From assembly GCF_022370635.2 (NCBI RefSeq), contig NZ_CP092362.2, positions 2,604,001-2,668,000 of the forward strand: DNA of 64,000 bases, given 5' to 3'. Shown here one piece after another: positions 20,665-29,000 of this stretch (within the stretch, counting starts at the first letter, position 1; each line of letters starts with the position of its first letter). Below the pieces are notes generated by a model that did not search any database, was not told the DNA's origin, and saw only the letters and a list, made by a program, of their open reading frames with translations. The DNA is from Mycolicibacterium crocinum. Its GTDB lineage: Bacteria > Actinomycetota > Actinomycetes > Mycobacteriales > Mycobacteriaceae. The translations under genes and the position numbers were made by a program.

Positions 20665-20770
20665 TGTCGGCCCTTCTCGGTCGGGTGGGACCACACCATC
20701 GTTTTCCAGCCGGCCGCGGCACAATAGAGACGAAAGTCAACAGACGCACCGCTCCATGTCCCACGGAGCA

Positions 20771-20785
20771 GGGACGGCTCGGCCC
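20771..20785 (+). promoter_or_regulatory. DosR-like site with 5-base spacer
   Basis: GGGAC-GGCTC-GGCCC has both half-sites but one extra central base. Its end is exactly 37 bases before the start at 20822, the same distance as at tgs1 and the hydrogenase. An outward-facing GTCCC half-site lies just upstream (near 20758). Confidence 0.4.
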
Positions 20786-20821
20786 TGTCTGGGGCGGCCA
20801 TCGAGTACCACCATTCGAAGA

Positions 20822-21229
20822 ATGAGCGACACCACCACCATGGACTCGGTCCGAGATGCAGTACGCACGTTCAACAAGTACGTGTTGAATCCGGCTATGC
20901 TCCATCTTGCGGGTCGTAAACATTGGTATGCCAGCGTTATTCGGCACACCGGCCGGACGTCGGGCAAGAGCTATGTCACCCCGGTGGTGGCGGATCCGGT
21001 TGCGGGCGGATTCATTGTTCCGCTGCCCTACGGTGTCGGCGTCGACTGGGTTCGCAACGTGCTCGCGGCCGGCAGCGCAACGATCACCTCGGCTGGCTCG
21101 ACCTACGACGTCGTCGCACCGGAGATCATCGACGCGGCATCGGCGGCAACGACGCTCTCACCGCGACGGCGCCGGGGTTTCCAGCGTCTGGGCATCGACA
21201 AATTCCTCCACGTCACGGTGGCGAAGTAG
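20822..21229 (+). CDS. F420-dependent nitroreductase-family protein (Ddn-like)
   Basis: A 135-residue split-barrel protein of the deazaflavin-dependent nitroreductase family (M. tuberculosis Ddn, Rv3547). Conserved parts are VIRHTGRTSGKSYVTPVV, GGFIVPLPYG and DWVRNVLAAG. These enzymes use reduced F420 from the cytosol or membrane face, often to reduce quinones. The ATG at 20822 fits the 37-base spacing from the DosR-like site; an ATG six codons later is possible. The 3' end overlaps the convergent SRPBCC gene by 17 bases. Confidence 0.85.
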   Translation: MSDTTTMDSVRDAVRTFNKYVLNPAMLHLAGRKHWYASVIRHTGRTSGKSYVTPVVADPVAGGFIVPLPYGVGVDWVRNVLAAGSATITSAGSTYDVVAPEIIDAASAATTLSPRRRRGFQRLGIDKFLHVTVAK

Positions 21230-21887
21230 GCGACGTCGCGGTGACAGCGGTCGAGTGTGCCGCGGCTTCGCTCTCCGCCCGTTGCTTCACCCCGAGCAGG
21301 ATGGCTCGCGTGATGAAGGCTTTCGCGGGCGCGATCAGTTCGGCGCCCAATACGGCTCCCGGCTGACGCAGCGGTACCCGGGTGCGGATGAGAAGGCGGG
21401 TGCGGTCCTCACCGGACGGCACCACGTTCAGCGACCAGATGGCATCCCAGAAGCTTCGGCTGCCCGCGGTTCGTAACACGAGCGATCGCCCTGCCTCCAG
21501 CCGGGCGACCGTCACCACGATGCCGTCTTTCAGGCCGAGCCAACCCCTGGGCGCCAGCCGCACGGTGTCGCCTTCGGCGAGGTGCTGCCATTCCGGGTGA
21601 ATCTCATTGGCGACGTGGTAGTCCAGCCCGACCAGCGTCTGGGCTTTCTCATAGGCATAGAACCCCGCGCGGTCCTGGCCGATCTGAATCAGCCACGGCC
21701 ACACCGCCTCCGGACGCCTGTCGATCGTGACCCCTTCGGTCGTCACGACGGCGGGTTGGCCGACCAGGTCGTCGCCGGGCAACGGCATCGAACACTCGGC
21801 TTTCGTGGTGCCCCAGTTACGGAAGAACTGTCTGGCCGCCATCAGGACCGCGGCGGTTGCGCCCAAGCGAAGCATCGCTGTCGTCAT
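21213..21887 (-). CDS. SRPBCC-family protein with N-terminal hydrophobic segment
   Basis: A 224-residue START/polyketide-cyclase fold protein. A hydrophobic stretch (LRLGATAAVLMAARQFF) near the N-terminus may anchor it to the membrane. The domain starts with VTIDRRPEAVWPWLIQIGQDRAGFYAYE, typical of the family that binds lipids or other hydrophobic ligands. The ATG at 21887 is 36 bases from a DosR-type box. No catalytic residue can be named and the ligand is unknown. Confidence 0.75.
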   Translation of the reverse strand: MTTAMLRLGATAAVLMAARQFFRNWGTTKAECSMPLPGDDLVGQPAVVTTEGVTIDRRPEAVWPWLIQIGQDRAGFYAYEKAQTLVGLDYHVANEIHPEWQHLAEGDTVRLAPRGWLGLKDGIVVTVARLEAGRSLVLRTAGSRSFWDAIWSLNVVPSGEDRTRLLIRTRVPLRQPGAVLGAELIAPAKAFITRAILLGVKQRAESEAAAHSTAVTATSPTSPP

Positions 21888-21922
21888 GGCCCCACTCTGC
21901 GACGGACTACCCGAGTGCGGTA

Positions 21923-21936
21923 GGGCCGGTAGACCC
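21923..21936 (-). promoter_or_regulatory. DosR box upstream of the SRPBCC gene
   Basis: On the minus strand the site reads GGGTC-TACC-GGCCC, with correct 5+4+5 architecture and one mismatch in each half. It is 36 bases upstream of the ATG. Confidence 0.55.
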
Positions 21937-22010
21937 CGATGTGTCCCGTCAAAGTCGACGAACGGCCTGACACTTCGGGACCTCATGCTCCATCGGTCGC
22001 GGCCGTACAT

Positions 22011-22892
22011 TTACTGGCGAGCCACGATCACCGGCACCTCAGCGGCGTGAACAACCGCCGAGCTCACCGAACCCAGCAACGTCGACATGACACCACCACG
22101 GCCGTGGCTGCCGACAACCACCAGCTGGGCCGACCGGGACTGCTCGACCAGTCGCCGCGCCGGCTCATCGCACGCGACCACGCGGGACACAATGACGTCC
22201 GGGTACCGCTCCCGCCACCCGGCCAGCCGCTCGCCCAGGACCTCATTGGCCTCGGCCTGCACGATCGACCAGTCGGGCACTCGGAAGCCCAGCATTTCGG
22301 TATCGCTCCAGACGTGCAGAGCAACCAGTTCGACGCCCCGCCGAGACGCTTCGTCGAAGGCGATCGCGGTCGCCACCTCTGACGCCGGCGACCCGTCGAT
22401 ACCCACGACCACCGGTGCCCGCGACGACGTGTGCAGTGGATTGCGCGGGATGACGGCAACAGGACACTGCGCGTGATGAATCAGTGCGGTACTGACCGAC
22501 CCGAGCAGGACACGGGCGATCACGCCGAGGCCGCGGCTTCCGACCACGACCAGATCGGCGTCCCGGGACATCTCGACCAGCGTCGGCGCTGCCGGACCCG
22601 TCACCATCTCGGTGCTGACCTCGACAGATCCGGTCGTCGTGGCGTCGTCGACGGACTTGAGGGCGTCGCTGAGTGCGGTGCGGCCCTCCTCTTCCACCCA
22701 GCGCATATAGCTGTCCGACACGATCGGCACCCCACGGATCGTGGTTGCCATCATCGGGTTGATCGCCGTGACGATCGTCAGGGCAACGTTGCGGATGGCG
22801 GCTTCGCGTGCCGCCCAGCTGACGGCGGTTTTCGCGGCCGCTGAGCCGTCGACACCCACCACGATTCCCCGCTGCGTCGTACCTGCAGACAT
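22011..22892 (-). CDS. Universal stress protein, two USP domains
   Basis: A 293-residue tandem USP. Both ATP motifs are complete: [15 protein letters not shown] in the first domain and [15 protein letters not shown] in the second. The ATG at 22892 has a strong RBS (GGAGGAG, 3-4 bases upstream). It begins 10 bases after the stop of the SpoIIAA-like gene and is probably co-transcribed with it. It closely resembles the USPs at 5281 and 25310, so the island holds a small paralogous family. Confidence 0.9.
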   Translation of the reverse strand: MSAGTTQRGIVVGVDGSAAAKTAVSWAAREAAIRNVALTIVTAINPMMATTIRGVPIVSDSYMRWVEEEGRTALSDALKSVDDATTTGSVEVSTEMVTGPAAPTLVEMSRDADLVVVGSRGLGVIARVLLGSVSTALIHHAQCPVAVIPRNPLHTSSRAPVVVGIDGSPASEVATAIAFDEASRRGVELVALHVWSDTEMLGFRVPDWSIVQAEANEVLGERLAGWRERYPDVIVSRVVACDEPARRLVEQSRSAQLVVVGSHGRGGVMSTLLGSVSSAVVHAAEVPVIVARQ

Positions 22893-22902
22893 GTCTCCTC
22901 CT

Positions 22903-23313
22903 TCACTCGAGGTGAATACAGTCGGGTTCCCGAACCGTCCCAACGACCCACTCGCGTGCGGTGTCGGTGTCGGCGTGCGGGAACACGCACCACTGTCCGA
23001 CCGGGGCCAGGAAGCCGAAGACACCGCCGAAGAACTTCACGGCCTGTCGCATCCAGTCGGCGTCGGTGACCATCGCTGCGCGGTCCCAGTCGAAGAGGTA
23101 GTCGAAGCCGAACTCGGTGTCTTCCCAGAGTGCCTCGGGGTCGATTCCGACATAGTCCGGCCCAAATTCGCAATACAACCGAATTCTGTTGTGCTGAAGC
23201 TGTTTGGCTTTGATGTCCGGGATCAGCACATTGTCGTAGTCGGCCTTGGACACCGTGCCATGAAGTGCGAAGGCCACGACGTCATCTGGCAAGCCGGCCA
23301 GTAACTCGATCAC
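22903..23313 (-). CDS. SpoIIAA-like (STAS/SEC14-type) protein
   Basis: A 136-residue protein of the SpoIIAA-like family, a STAS-related fold often found beside stress genes. It starts [19 protein letters not shown]; the C-terminal half is rich in aromatics ([15 protein letters not shown]). The GTG at 23313 has a GAGGAGG RBS 3 bases upstream and is favoured over a longer frame starting at 23382. No phosphorylatable Ser motif of true anti-anti-sigma factors is visible. Function unknown; operon with the USP suggests stress induction. Confidence 0.75.
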   Translation of the reverse strand: MIELLAGLPDDVVAFALHGTVSKADYDNVLIPDIKAKQLQHNRIRLYCEFGPDYVGIDPEALWEDTEFGFDYLFDWDRAAMVTDADWMRQAVKFFGGVFGFLAPVGQWCVFPHADTDTAREWVVGTVREPDCIHLE

Positions 23314-23544
23314 GTGCCCTCCTCGATCGCCGTGTCGATATCGTGTCTCGATAGACGTTCGTGAGTTAGGGGAGAAGGTCATCGACGGCGGTGTCGGCCG
23401 GCACGGGGGCCGCTACCTGTGCGCAACGGCGCGATACCCAAGAGAGCGTTACGGCTATCTGTAACAGCACGCGCCGACATCGGATTTTGCTGAAACGCAT
23501 GGGCGCGCGCCCTGTCGTGGGCAAGATCGGACTGTCACAATCCG

Positions 23545-25287
23545 GTGAGTGGCACCGGCACAGCGCGGGGGACGGGGTTGATCAGCGAAAGTAGGCGTGG
23601 TTTGCAGTTCGGTCGGGAGCGGTCGGGGGATGTGCGCCGGATTCATGATCAGCTCGACGAGCTGGCCGCCGACCGCGACCAAATGGGCTTGCTGCTCCAA
23701 CTGGCGATCGAGATCAGCTCCGACCTGGAGCTGGACCCGACGCTGCACCGGATCATCAGTGCCGCATTGACCCTGACGGGGGCGCGGTACGGCGCGATCG
23801 GGGTATGGGGTAGCGACGGCTTGCTGACTTCCTTCGTCCACGACGGGATGGATGACGAGTCCGTTGAGCGCATTGGCCACCTTCCGGTCGGCAAGGGGAT
23901 CCTGGGCGAACTGCGCGAACGGACCGAGCTGTTACGGCTCGACGATCTGACGCAACACCCGGCCTCAGCGGGCTTTCCGGACGGGCACCCGCCGATGCGA
24001 GCGTTCCTCGGCATCCCGATCCGAATCCGCGAGCAGGTCTTCGGCAGCCTCTACGTCGCCGATGATCGGGCCGGGCACTCCTTCAGCGAGTCCGACGAAG
24101 TGACCGCGCAGGCACTGGCCTCGGTTGCGGCGGTCGCCATCGACAACGCCCGGTTGTTCGAGGTAACGCGCATAGCGGCGTTGTGGACGAGTGCAAGTCG
24201 TGAAATCACCGCCGCCATCCTTTCTGACGGGCAGCACTTCAGACCGTTACAGCTCATCGCCGAGCGGGTATGTGAGCTCACGGAGGCAGAGCAGGCCATC
24301 GTGCTTTTTCCCGACGATGCGGATCAGCCCGCCGACGAGGTGGACACGCTCGTGGTGTCTGCCGCGGTCGGACGCTACGCGGATGAGGTACTGGGCCAAC
24401 GTATTCCGGTGGATGGCTCGACCAGCGGATCGGTATTTCGCTCCGGCGAACCGTTGATCACCGAGACGTTCCGCAAGCCGATTCAGGCGTTCACCGATGT
24501 TGGCGAACGTCCGGCGGTCGTCGCGCCGTTGTGCGCTGACGGTCAGAGCCTGGGGGTGCTGGTGGTGGCGCGCAACATCAGCGCTCCGCGGTTCGGCACC
24601 GAATATCTCAACCTGGTAGGGGATTTCGCCAACCACGCCGCCATCGCCCTGACAATCGACCGGGCACGGCATTATGCGGCTGAGCTCGCGCTCCTCGGCG
24701 ATCGGGAGCGCATCGCCCATGATCTGCACGACCAGGTGATCCAGCGGGTGTTTGCCGTCGGATTGGATCTGCAGGGTGCGATCGCTCGGATACGAGAACC
24801 GGAGTTGGCGCAGCGGCTCTCTCGGTCGGTCGACGAGCTGCAGGCTGTCATCACCGAGATCCGCTCCACGATCTTCAATTTGCAGCATCCAGCGGATTCC
24901 GGAGAGGGGCTCGCGGCGCGCATTCACACCGTCTTCGATCAAATGACGAGCAACCGCGACGTCGCCGCGACATTGAACCTCACCGGCCCGCTGAGCATCA
25001 TCGCCCCCGAACTTGCCGCCCACACCGAAGCCGTGGTCACCGAAGCCGTGAGCAACGCAGTTCGGCATTCCGGCGCCGATAAGATCACCGTCAGCATCGC
25101 CGTGGGTGACGACCTCAGCATCGTGGTCACCGACGACGGCAGCGGAATACCCGCGGACAACAAACGCAACAGCGGTTTGCGCAACCTCGCCCGACGGGCC
25201 GAGTCGGTGGGTGGTGTCTTCCGACTGTCCGACGTCGAATCCGGTGGCACCCAATTGATCTGGAGAGCGCCGCTGACGGCGGAATGA
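23545..25287 (+). CDS. DevS/DosT-type heme sensor histidine kinase
   Basis: A 580-residue kinase laid out as DosS/DosT: GAF-A (about 60-205), GAF-B (about 230-370), dimerisation domain with ERIAHDLHDQVIQRVFA (H395 phospho-acceptor) and HATPase (N-box EAVSNAVRH, G-box DDGSGIP). The proximal heme ligand is kept as H148 in GHPPMRAFLG (DosS H149) and the distal Tyr as Y170 in FGSLY. It should sense O2, NO or CO and phosphorylate DosR. The GTG at 23545 has no clear RBS; a TTG at 23578 after GGGGGACGGGG is an alternative. It stands alone, about 20 kb from devR. Confidence 0.9.
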   Translation: MSGTGTARGTGLISESRRGLQFGRERSGDVRRIHDQLDELAADRDQMGLLLQLAIEISSDLELDPTLHRIISAALTLTGARYGAIGVWGSDGLLTSFVHDGMDDESVERIGHLPVGKGILGELRERTELLRLDDLTQHPASAGFPDGHPPMRAFLGIPIRIREQVFGSLYVADDRAGHSFSESDEVTAQALASVAAVAIDNARLFEVTRIAALWTSASREITAAILSDGQHFRPLQLIAERVCELTEAEQAIVLFPDDADQPADEVDTLVVSAAVGRYADEVLGQRIPVDGSTSGSVFRSGEPLITETFRKPIQAFTDVGERPAVVAPLCADGQSLGVLVVARNISAPRFGTEYLNLVGDFANHAAIALTIDRARHYAAELALLGDRERIAHDLHDQVIQRVFAVGLDLQGAIARIREPELAQRLSRSVDELQAVITEIRSTIFNLQHPADSGEGLAARIHTVFDQMTSNRDVAATLNLTGPLSIIAPELAAHTEAVVTEAVSNAVRHSGADKITVSIAVGDDLSIVVTDDGSGIPADNKRNSGLRNLARRAESVGGVFRLSDVESGGTQLIWRAPLTAE

Positions 25288-25309
25288 CGTCGGCCGATCG
25301 ACGGGTGCT

Positions 25310-26203
25310 TCAGTCTTGGCGGGCGACGATCACCGCGGTGTGAGCTTCGTGGACGACCTTCGAGCTCACCGAGCCCAAGAGCATGCCGGCAAAGCCGCCC
25401 CGGCCGTGGCTGCCCACCACCAGCAGTTGCGCTGACTCGGACTCCGCCAGCAGGTTGCGCGACGGGGAGTCGGTGACCAGAAGCCGGCGCACCGCGACGT
25501 CGGGGTAGCGCTCCTGAAAGCCCGCCAGCCGTTCGGCGAGGGTCTCTTCGGCCTCGGCACGGATTACCGCGATCGGAATCGAGTCGATACCGGGCAGCGC
25601 CGAATCACTCCAGGCATGCAGCGCGACGAGATCGACGCCACGCAGCGAGGCCTCGGTGAAGGCAAGTTCGGTCGCGCGTTCGGAGGCCGGCGACCCGTCG
25701 ATACCGACGACAACCGGCGCGTGGGCGTGTTCGGGCGACACCCGCCCGTGCACAACGGCAACCGGGCAGTGCGCGTGGTGAACCAGTGCAGTGCTCACCG
25801 AGCCCAGCACCGCGCGCTGCCACGCGTCCCGCCCGCGGCTGCCCACCACGACCAGCTGTGCCTGCTTGCTCATGTCGATGAGGGCCGAGGCCACGGGAGA
25901 AAACGGCGTCTCGGCCCTGACCTGAAGCGCTGCGCCGGCGGCACTTTCGCGGGCGAGGCGCACGGCGTCGTCGACGATCTGACGCGCTTCGTCCTCCATC
26001 TGGCGGCCGATGTCTTCGGGCAAGGGCGCAACGGACATGCCGATGCCGCTATACCCGCCGATGATCGGGCTGACGACATGGACGATGGTCAGTTCGACGT
26101 TGCGCATGACGGCCTCGCGGACCGCGAATTCCACCGCCGCATCGGAATGCACCGATCCGTCTACCCCGACGAGGATGCCCTGCCGGGTGATTTCGTCGGA
26201 CAT
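25310..26203 (-). CDS. Universal stress protein, two USP domains
   Basis: A 297-residue tandem USP with complete ATP motifs in both halves (GSRGRDAWQRAVLGS and GSHGRGGFAGMLLGS). The ATG at 26203 has an AGGAG RBS 8 bases upstream; the longer frame starting at 26227 would place that RBS inside the gene. It ends 22 bases after the convergent sensor kinase stop. The divergent gap to the membrane-protein gene holds weak DosR-like half-sites. Confidence 0.9.
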   Translation of the reverse strand: MSDEITRQGILVGVDGSVHSDAAVEFAVREAVMRNVELTIVHVVSPIIGGYSGIGMSVAPLPEDIGRQMEDEARQIVDDAVRLARESAAGAALQVRAETPFSPVASALIDMSKQAQLVVVGSRGRDAWQRAVLGSVSTALVHHAHCPVAVVHGRVSPEHAHAPVVVGIDGSPASERATELAFTEASLRGVDLVALHAWSDSALPGIDSIPIAVIRAEAEETLAERLAGFQERYPDVAVRRLLVTDSPSRNLLAESESAQLLVVGSHGRGGFAGMLLGSVSSKVVHEAHTAVIVARQD

Positions 26204-26312
26204 CGTGTGCTCCTCGCCGGGAAACATGCTGTCCGCGCGGCTCTTCCGCTCGGATGATCAGCAGCGTTCGACCGATGGGCTGAGCGTAACGCGGTGGCCG
26301 CCCCGATCTCGA

Positions 26313-26326
26313 AGGTCTTTGGTCAT
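26313..26326 (-). promoter_or_regulatory. Weak DosR-like site between USP and membrane-protein gene
   Basis: On the minus strand ATGAC-CAAA-GACCT keeps the inner bases of both half-sites. A lone GGGAC half-site follows at 26336-26340. Distances to the starts (110 and 136 bases) differ from the 36-37 seen elsewhere, so this is weak. Confidence 0.3.
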
Positions 26327-26461
26327 TCCAGCTGAGGGACAAGGTCGCCGACCGGACCGCGACGGGCGCCGAGCCATGGCGGTGCACCGGTGGCTTTCGA
26401 CCCTGCCGGCTCGGGTCGAGCGGTGGTTGCATCAACACTGCAGGGCCAAAGGAGGACACAC

Positions 26462-26929
26462 ATGAACATCAGTCATGAGCCCCGGGTACGAACCAGGATG
26501 TTCGCACGGGTCATCGGGCCCTTCGTCGCAGCCATCGCCATCATCGCGGCGCTGCGCGGGTCGGAGATGACCGCGCTGTTGGCGCAATTCACCGCAAGTG
26601 CCGTATGGCCGTGGGTCACCGGGGCTTTCGTGTTGTTGGGCGGCATCGCGGTCGTCGCGTTCCATCAGTACTGGCGCAGCCCGGCCGAGGTCCTCGTATC
26701 AGTGTTGGGATGGATGATGGTGGTGCGCGGGGTCATCCTGATCGCGTTTCCCGCCGCCTTTGCCTCGATGGCGAACCGGATGATCGGTTGGCACGCAGCG
26801 TTGACGGCGGTGTATGTCGTCATGGCGGTGATCGGCGTGTACCTGACCTTCATCGGATATGCCGTCCGCCGGCCCGAGGAAAAGGAAAACGTCGACGCCG
26901 TTGCCAAGCACCTCCGGCATGCGGCTTAG
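26462..26929 (+). CDS. Small integral membrane protein, about four TM helices
   Basis: A 155-residue membrane protein. The ATG at 26462 has a near-perfect RBS (AAAGGAGG, 5 bases upstream). Hydrophobic segments at about residues 20-38, 48-68, 75-100 and 110-130 predict four helices, with a charged C-terminal tail (RRPEEKENVDAVAKHLRH). I do not recognise a family with function. It is followed 31 bases later by the Rv1733c-like gene, so both may form one operon in the island. Confidence 0.75.
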   Translation: MNISHEPRVRTRMFARVIGPFVAAIAIIAALRGSEMTALLAQFTASAVWPWVTGAFVLLGGIAVVAFHQYWRSPAEVLVSVLGWMMVVRGVILIAFPAAFASMANRMIGWHAALTAVYVVMAVIGVYLTFIGYAVRRPEEKENVDAVAKHLRHAA

Positions 26930-26960
26930 GCCGGCCGCGGCGACAAGAGAGACATTTCCC

Positions 26961-27551
26961 ATGCAGACGTTCACACTCACGACGGGGCGTTGGCTACAGC
27001 GGCTGATCGGTCGCAATCCCATCGTGCGCGGCAGTGATCGCTTGGAAGCCGGCGCGCTGGTGATCGTGCTCATCGTGGCGCTGCTGGCCCTACCGCTGGC
27101 GGGCGCAGTGGGTACCGCGGTCTTCGACGCTCGCACCCATACGGCCGCCGGGCAGCAGCGTCGTGTCCAGCTCGTCGATGCGATCGCGACCCAGAACACC
27201 ACGATCATCAGACTGCCGTATCAGGCTTCGCTACGTACCCCGCTGATGTGGCAATTCGACGGCCGCGATCATTCCGGGGTCGTGTTCACCGACGAAGAGA
27301 TGAAGGCCGGTGACCGGACCAGGATTTGGGTCGACGCGACGGGAACCCCCACCGTGGCCCCGCTGTCCCACAGCGACGCGGTCACGGTGGCCGTCATTGC
27401 AGCGGTGGGCTTTTGGGCTGCCGTCGCCGGGACGGGGGCCGGGCTGTGGGCCCTGTACCGCAGGCGGCTCGAGCGTCTCCGGTATGCCGACTGGGACCGC
27501 AGACTGGGTGATCTGGTGGCCGACAAGGGTCGGCGCAACCGCGACGCCTGA
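26961..27551 (+). CDS. Rv1733c-family transmembrane protein
   Basis: A 196-residue protein with two TM helices (about 33-55 and 140-165) flanking an extracytoplasmic domain. The N-terminal segment RNPIVRGSDRLEAG and the following helix ending AGAVGTAVFDARTH match M. tuberculosis Rv1733c, a DosR-regulon membrane protein known as a latency T-cell antigen. The segment GDRTRIWVDATG is also shared. Function of the family is unknown. The ATG at 26961 fits the family's N-terminus. Confidence 0.88.
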   Translation: MQTFTLTTGRWLQRLIGRNPIVRGSDRLEAGALVIVLIVALLALPLAGAVGTAVFDARTHTAAGQQRRVQLVDAIATQNTTIIRLPYQASLRTPLMWQFDGRDHSGVVFTDEEMKAGDRTRIWVDATGTPTVAPLSHSDAVTVAVIAAVGFWAAVAGTGAGLWALYRRRLERLRYADWDRRLGDLVADKGRRNRDA

Positions 27552-27565
27552 CCACGGGACCGAGC

Positions 27566-28300
27566 TCAAGACTCCTTGGCCGCGGTGATCGCCGCGAGCA
27601 TCTCCGCGATATCGGCGCCGGCGCGGGCCTTGTCGAAACCAAGCCGGTGCAGGGTGCCGTCGTCGTCCTCCGCTTCCATCAGGGCCAGCAGCATGTGCTC
27701 GGTGCCGATGTAGTTGTGGCCCAGCCGAAGGGCCTCGCGAAATGTCAGCTCCAATGCCTTGCGGGCGCCCGCATCGAACGGAATCAGTGCCGGCAGTTCG
27801 GCAGCCCGGGGCGGCAGCGTGATGGCGGCACGCACGGCGTCGGCGGTGATCTGCTGGGCACGGAGAAGGGGAGTGGCCAGCGCGGCCGGATCGGTGAGCA
27901 GACCCAGCAGCAGATGGTCGGCGGTGATCTCGGTGTTGCGCGCCTTGTGTGCGGCGTTCTGCGCGGCGACGACGGCGGCGCGGGCCCGCGGGGTGAACCG
28001 GGCGAAGCCTTGTTCCGGGTCGAGATCGTTGGCGTCCAGATTCGTCATCTTCGGCACGAAGCGCTTCTGGGCGGCCTGTTTGGTCACGCCCATGCTCTTG
28101 CCGATGTCGGTCCAGGAGGCGCCCGATCGGCGGGCCTGGTCGACGAAATGGCCGATCAGATGGTCGGCGATGTCGTCGAGCGCCTCAGCGGCCAGGACAG
28201 CGTCGGCGAGTTGGTCGAGGGCGTCGGTGTGCACCCGTTTGATGGCATCGATGAGGTCGTCGAGACGGACGGGGTAGGCGATGCGCGCGCTGTCTTCCAT
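27566..28300 (-). CDS. clpC2: ClpC2, Clp N-domain protein with DNA-binding-like N-terminus
   Basis: A 244-residue orthologue of M. tuberculosis ClpC2 (Rv2667). Residues 1-90 form a helical, HTH-like part (RSGASWTDIGKSMGVTKQAAQKRF); residues about 100-240 are a Clp N-domain with two repeats (FTPRARAAVVAAQNAAH and LELTFREALRLGHNYIGTEHMLLAL). There is no ATPase module, so it is not an unfoldase. ClpC2 has been reported to bind ClpC1-targeting cyclomarin-type compounds and to control its own gene. Two palindromes start 2 bases upstream of the ATG. There is no RBS, so a leaderless mRNA is likely. Confidence 0.93.
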   Translation of the reverse strand: MEDSARIAYPVRLDDLIDAIKRVHTDALDQLADAVLAAEALDDIADHLIGHFVDQARRSGASWTDIGKSMGVTKQAAQKRFVPKMTNLDANDLDPEQGFARFTPRARAAVVAAQNAAHKARNTEITADHLLLGLLTDPAALATPLLRAQQITADAVRAAITLPPRAAELPALIPFDAGARKALELTFREALRLGHNYIGTEHMLLALMEAEDDDGTLHRLGFDKARAGADIAEMLAAITAAKES

Positions 28301-28301
28301 G

Positions 28302-28349
28302 CGTCAACCGTAAGTTGACGGTGCGCATTCGTCAACCGCGGGTTGACGA
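28302..28349. promoter_or_regulatory. Two tandem palindromes, candidate ClpC2 operator
   Basis: Palindrome 1 is CGTCAAC-CGTAA-GTTGACG (28302-28320); palindrome 2 is TCGTCAACC-GCG-GGTTGACGA (28329-28349). They share CGTCAACC/GTTGACG arms and are centred 28 bases apart, in the 81-base divergent gap between clpC2 and the SRPBCC gene. Confidence 0.75.
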
Positions 28350-28381
28350 ATGTTTTCTGGTGGAGCGGGTACTCGCGCACC

Positions 28382-28840
28382 ATGCCAACGAGCGTTACGC
28401 GTGACATCGACGCGCCACGGGAACGGGTCTGGGAAGTCCTGGCCGACGGGTGGACCTACTCGCAATGGGTGGTGGGCAACAGCCGCATGCGTGCAGTCGA
28501 CGCCGACTGGCCGGCGCCGGGTACCCGCATTCTGCACTCGATCGGGGTGTGGCCGGCCGTGATCAACGACGAGACCGTGGTGCTCAGCTGCACGCCGCAA
28601 GAAGAACTGGTGCTGCTCGCGAAGCTCGGTCCCGCGGGGGCGGCCCGAATCACGCTGCGGCTGAGCGATATCGAGGGCGGCTGCCGCGTGGAGATGATCG
28701 AGGTGGCGGTCGAGGGGCCGATGAAGTTCCTACCCGACCGAATCCAGCTCGCCGGATTCTGGCCGCGCAACCGGGAATCGACCTGGCGGCTGGCCAACCT
28801 CGCCGCGGACCGTGAGCCGGCTGACGTCGAGAATGCCTAG
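28382..28840 (+). CDS. SRPBCC-family protein
   Basis: A 152-residue START-like protein opening with the family signature VTRDIDAPRERVWEVLADGWTYSQWV. No membrane segment. Such proteins bind or transform hydrophobic small molecules; the ligand is unknown. The ATG at 28382 gives the typical short N-terminus. It is divergent from clpC2 and its promoter region includes the tandem palindromes, so it may share that control. Confidence 0.8.
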   Translation: MPTSVTRDIDAPRERVWEVLADGWTYSQWVVGNSRMRAVDADWPAPGTRILHSIGVWPAVINDETVVLSCTPQEELVLLAKLGPAGAARITLRLSDIEGGCRVEMIEVAVEGPMKFLPDRIQLAGFWPRNRESTWRLANLAADREPADVENA

Positions 28841-29000
28841 CCCGCGTCGCTGACCACAAAGCAGTCCAGCCTGCTGGCCGAGCACCTCGCCCTGCGCTTG
28901 GTCCATGCGGGGCGCGTACCCCACGGAGCGGCCGGTGAATCGCTTTGCTCGGGCTTCCCGATTCCCCCACGGGCGGCGCGGCGCGACATAAACTCGCGCC

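Noticed and set aside
28841..29000. Possible small gene between the SRPBCC and acyl-CoA ligase genes
   Set aside because: No frame with a credible start, RBS or protein-like composition was found in these 160 bases.
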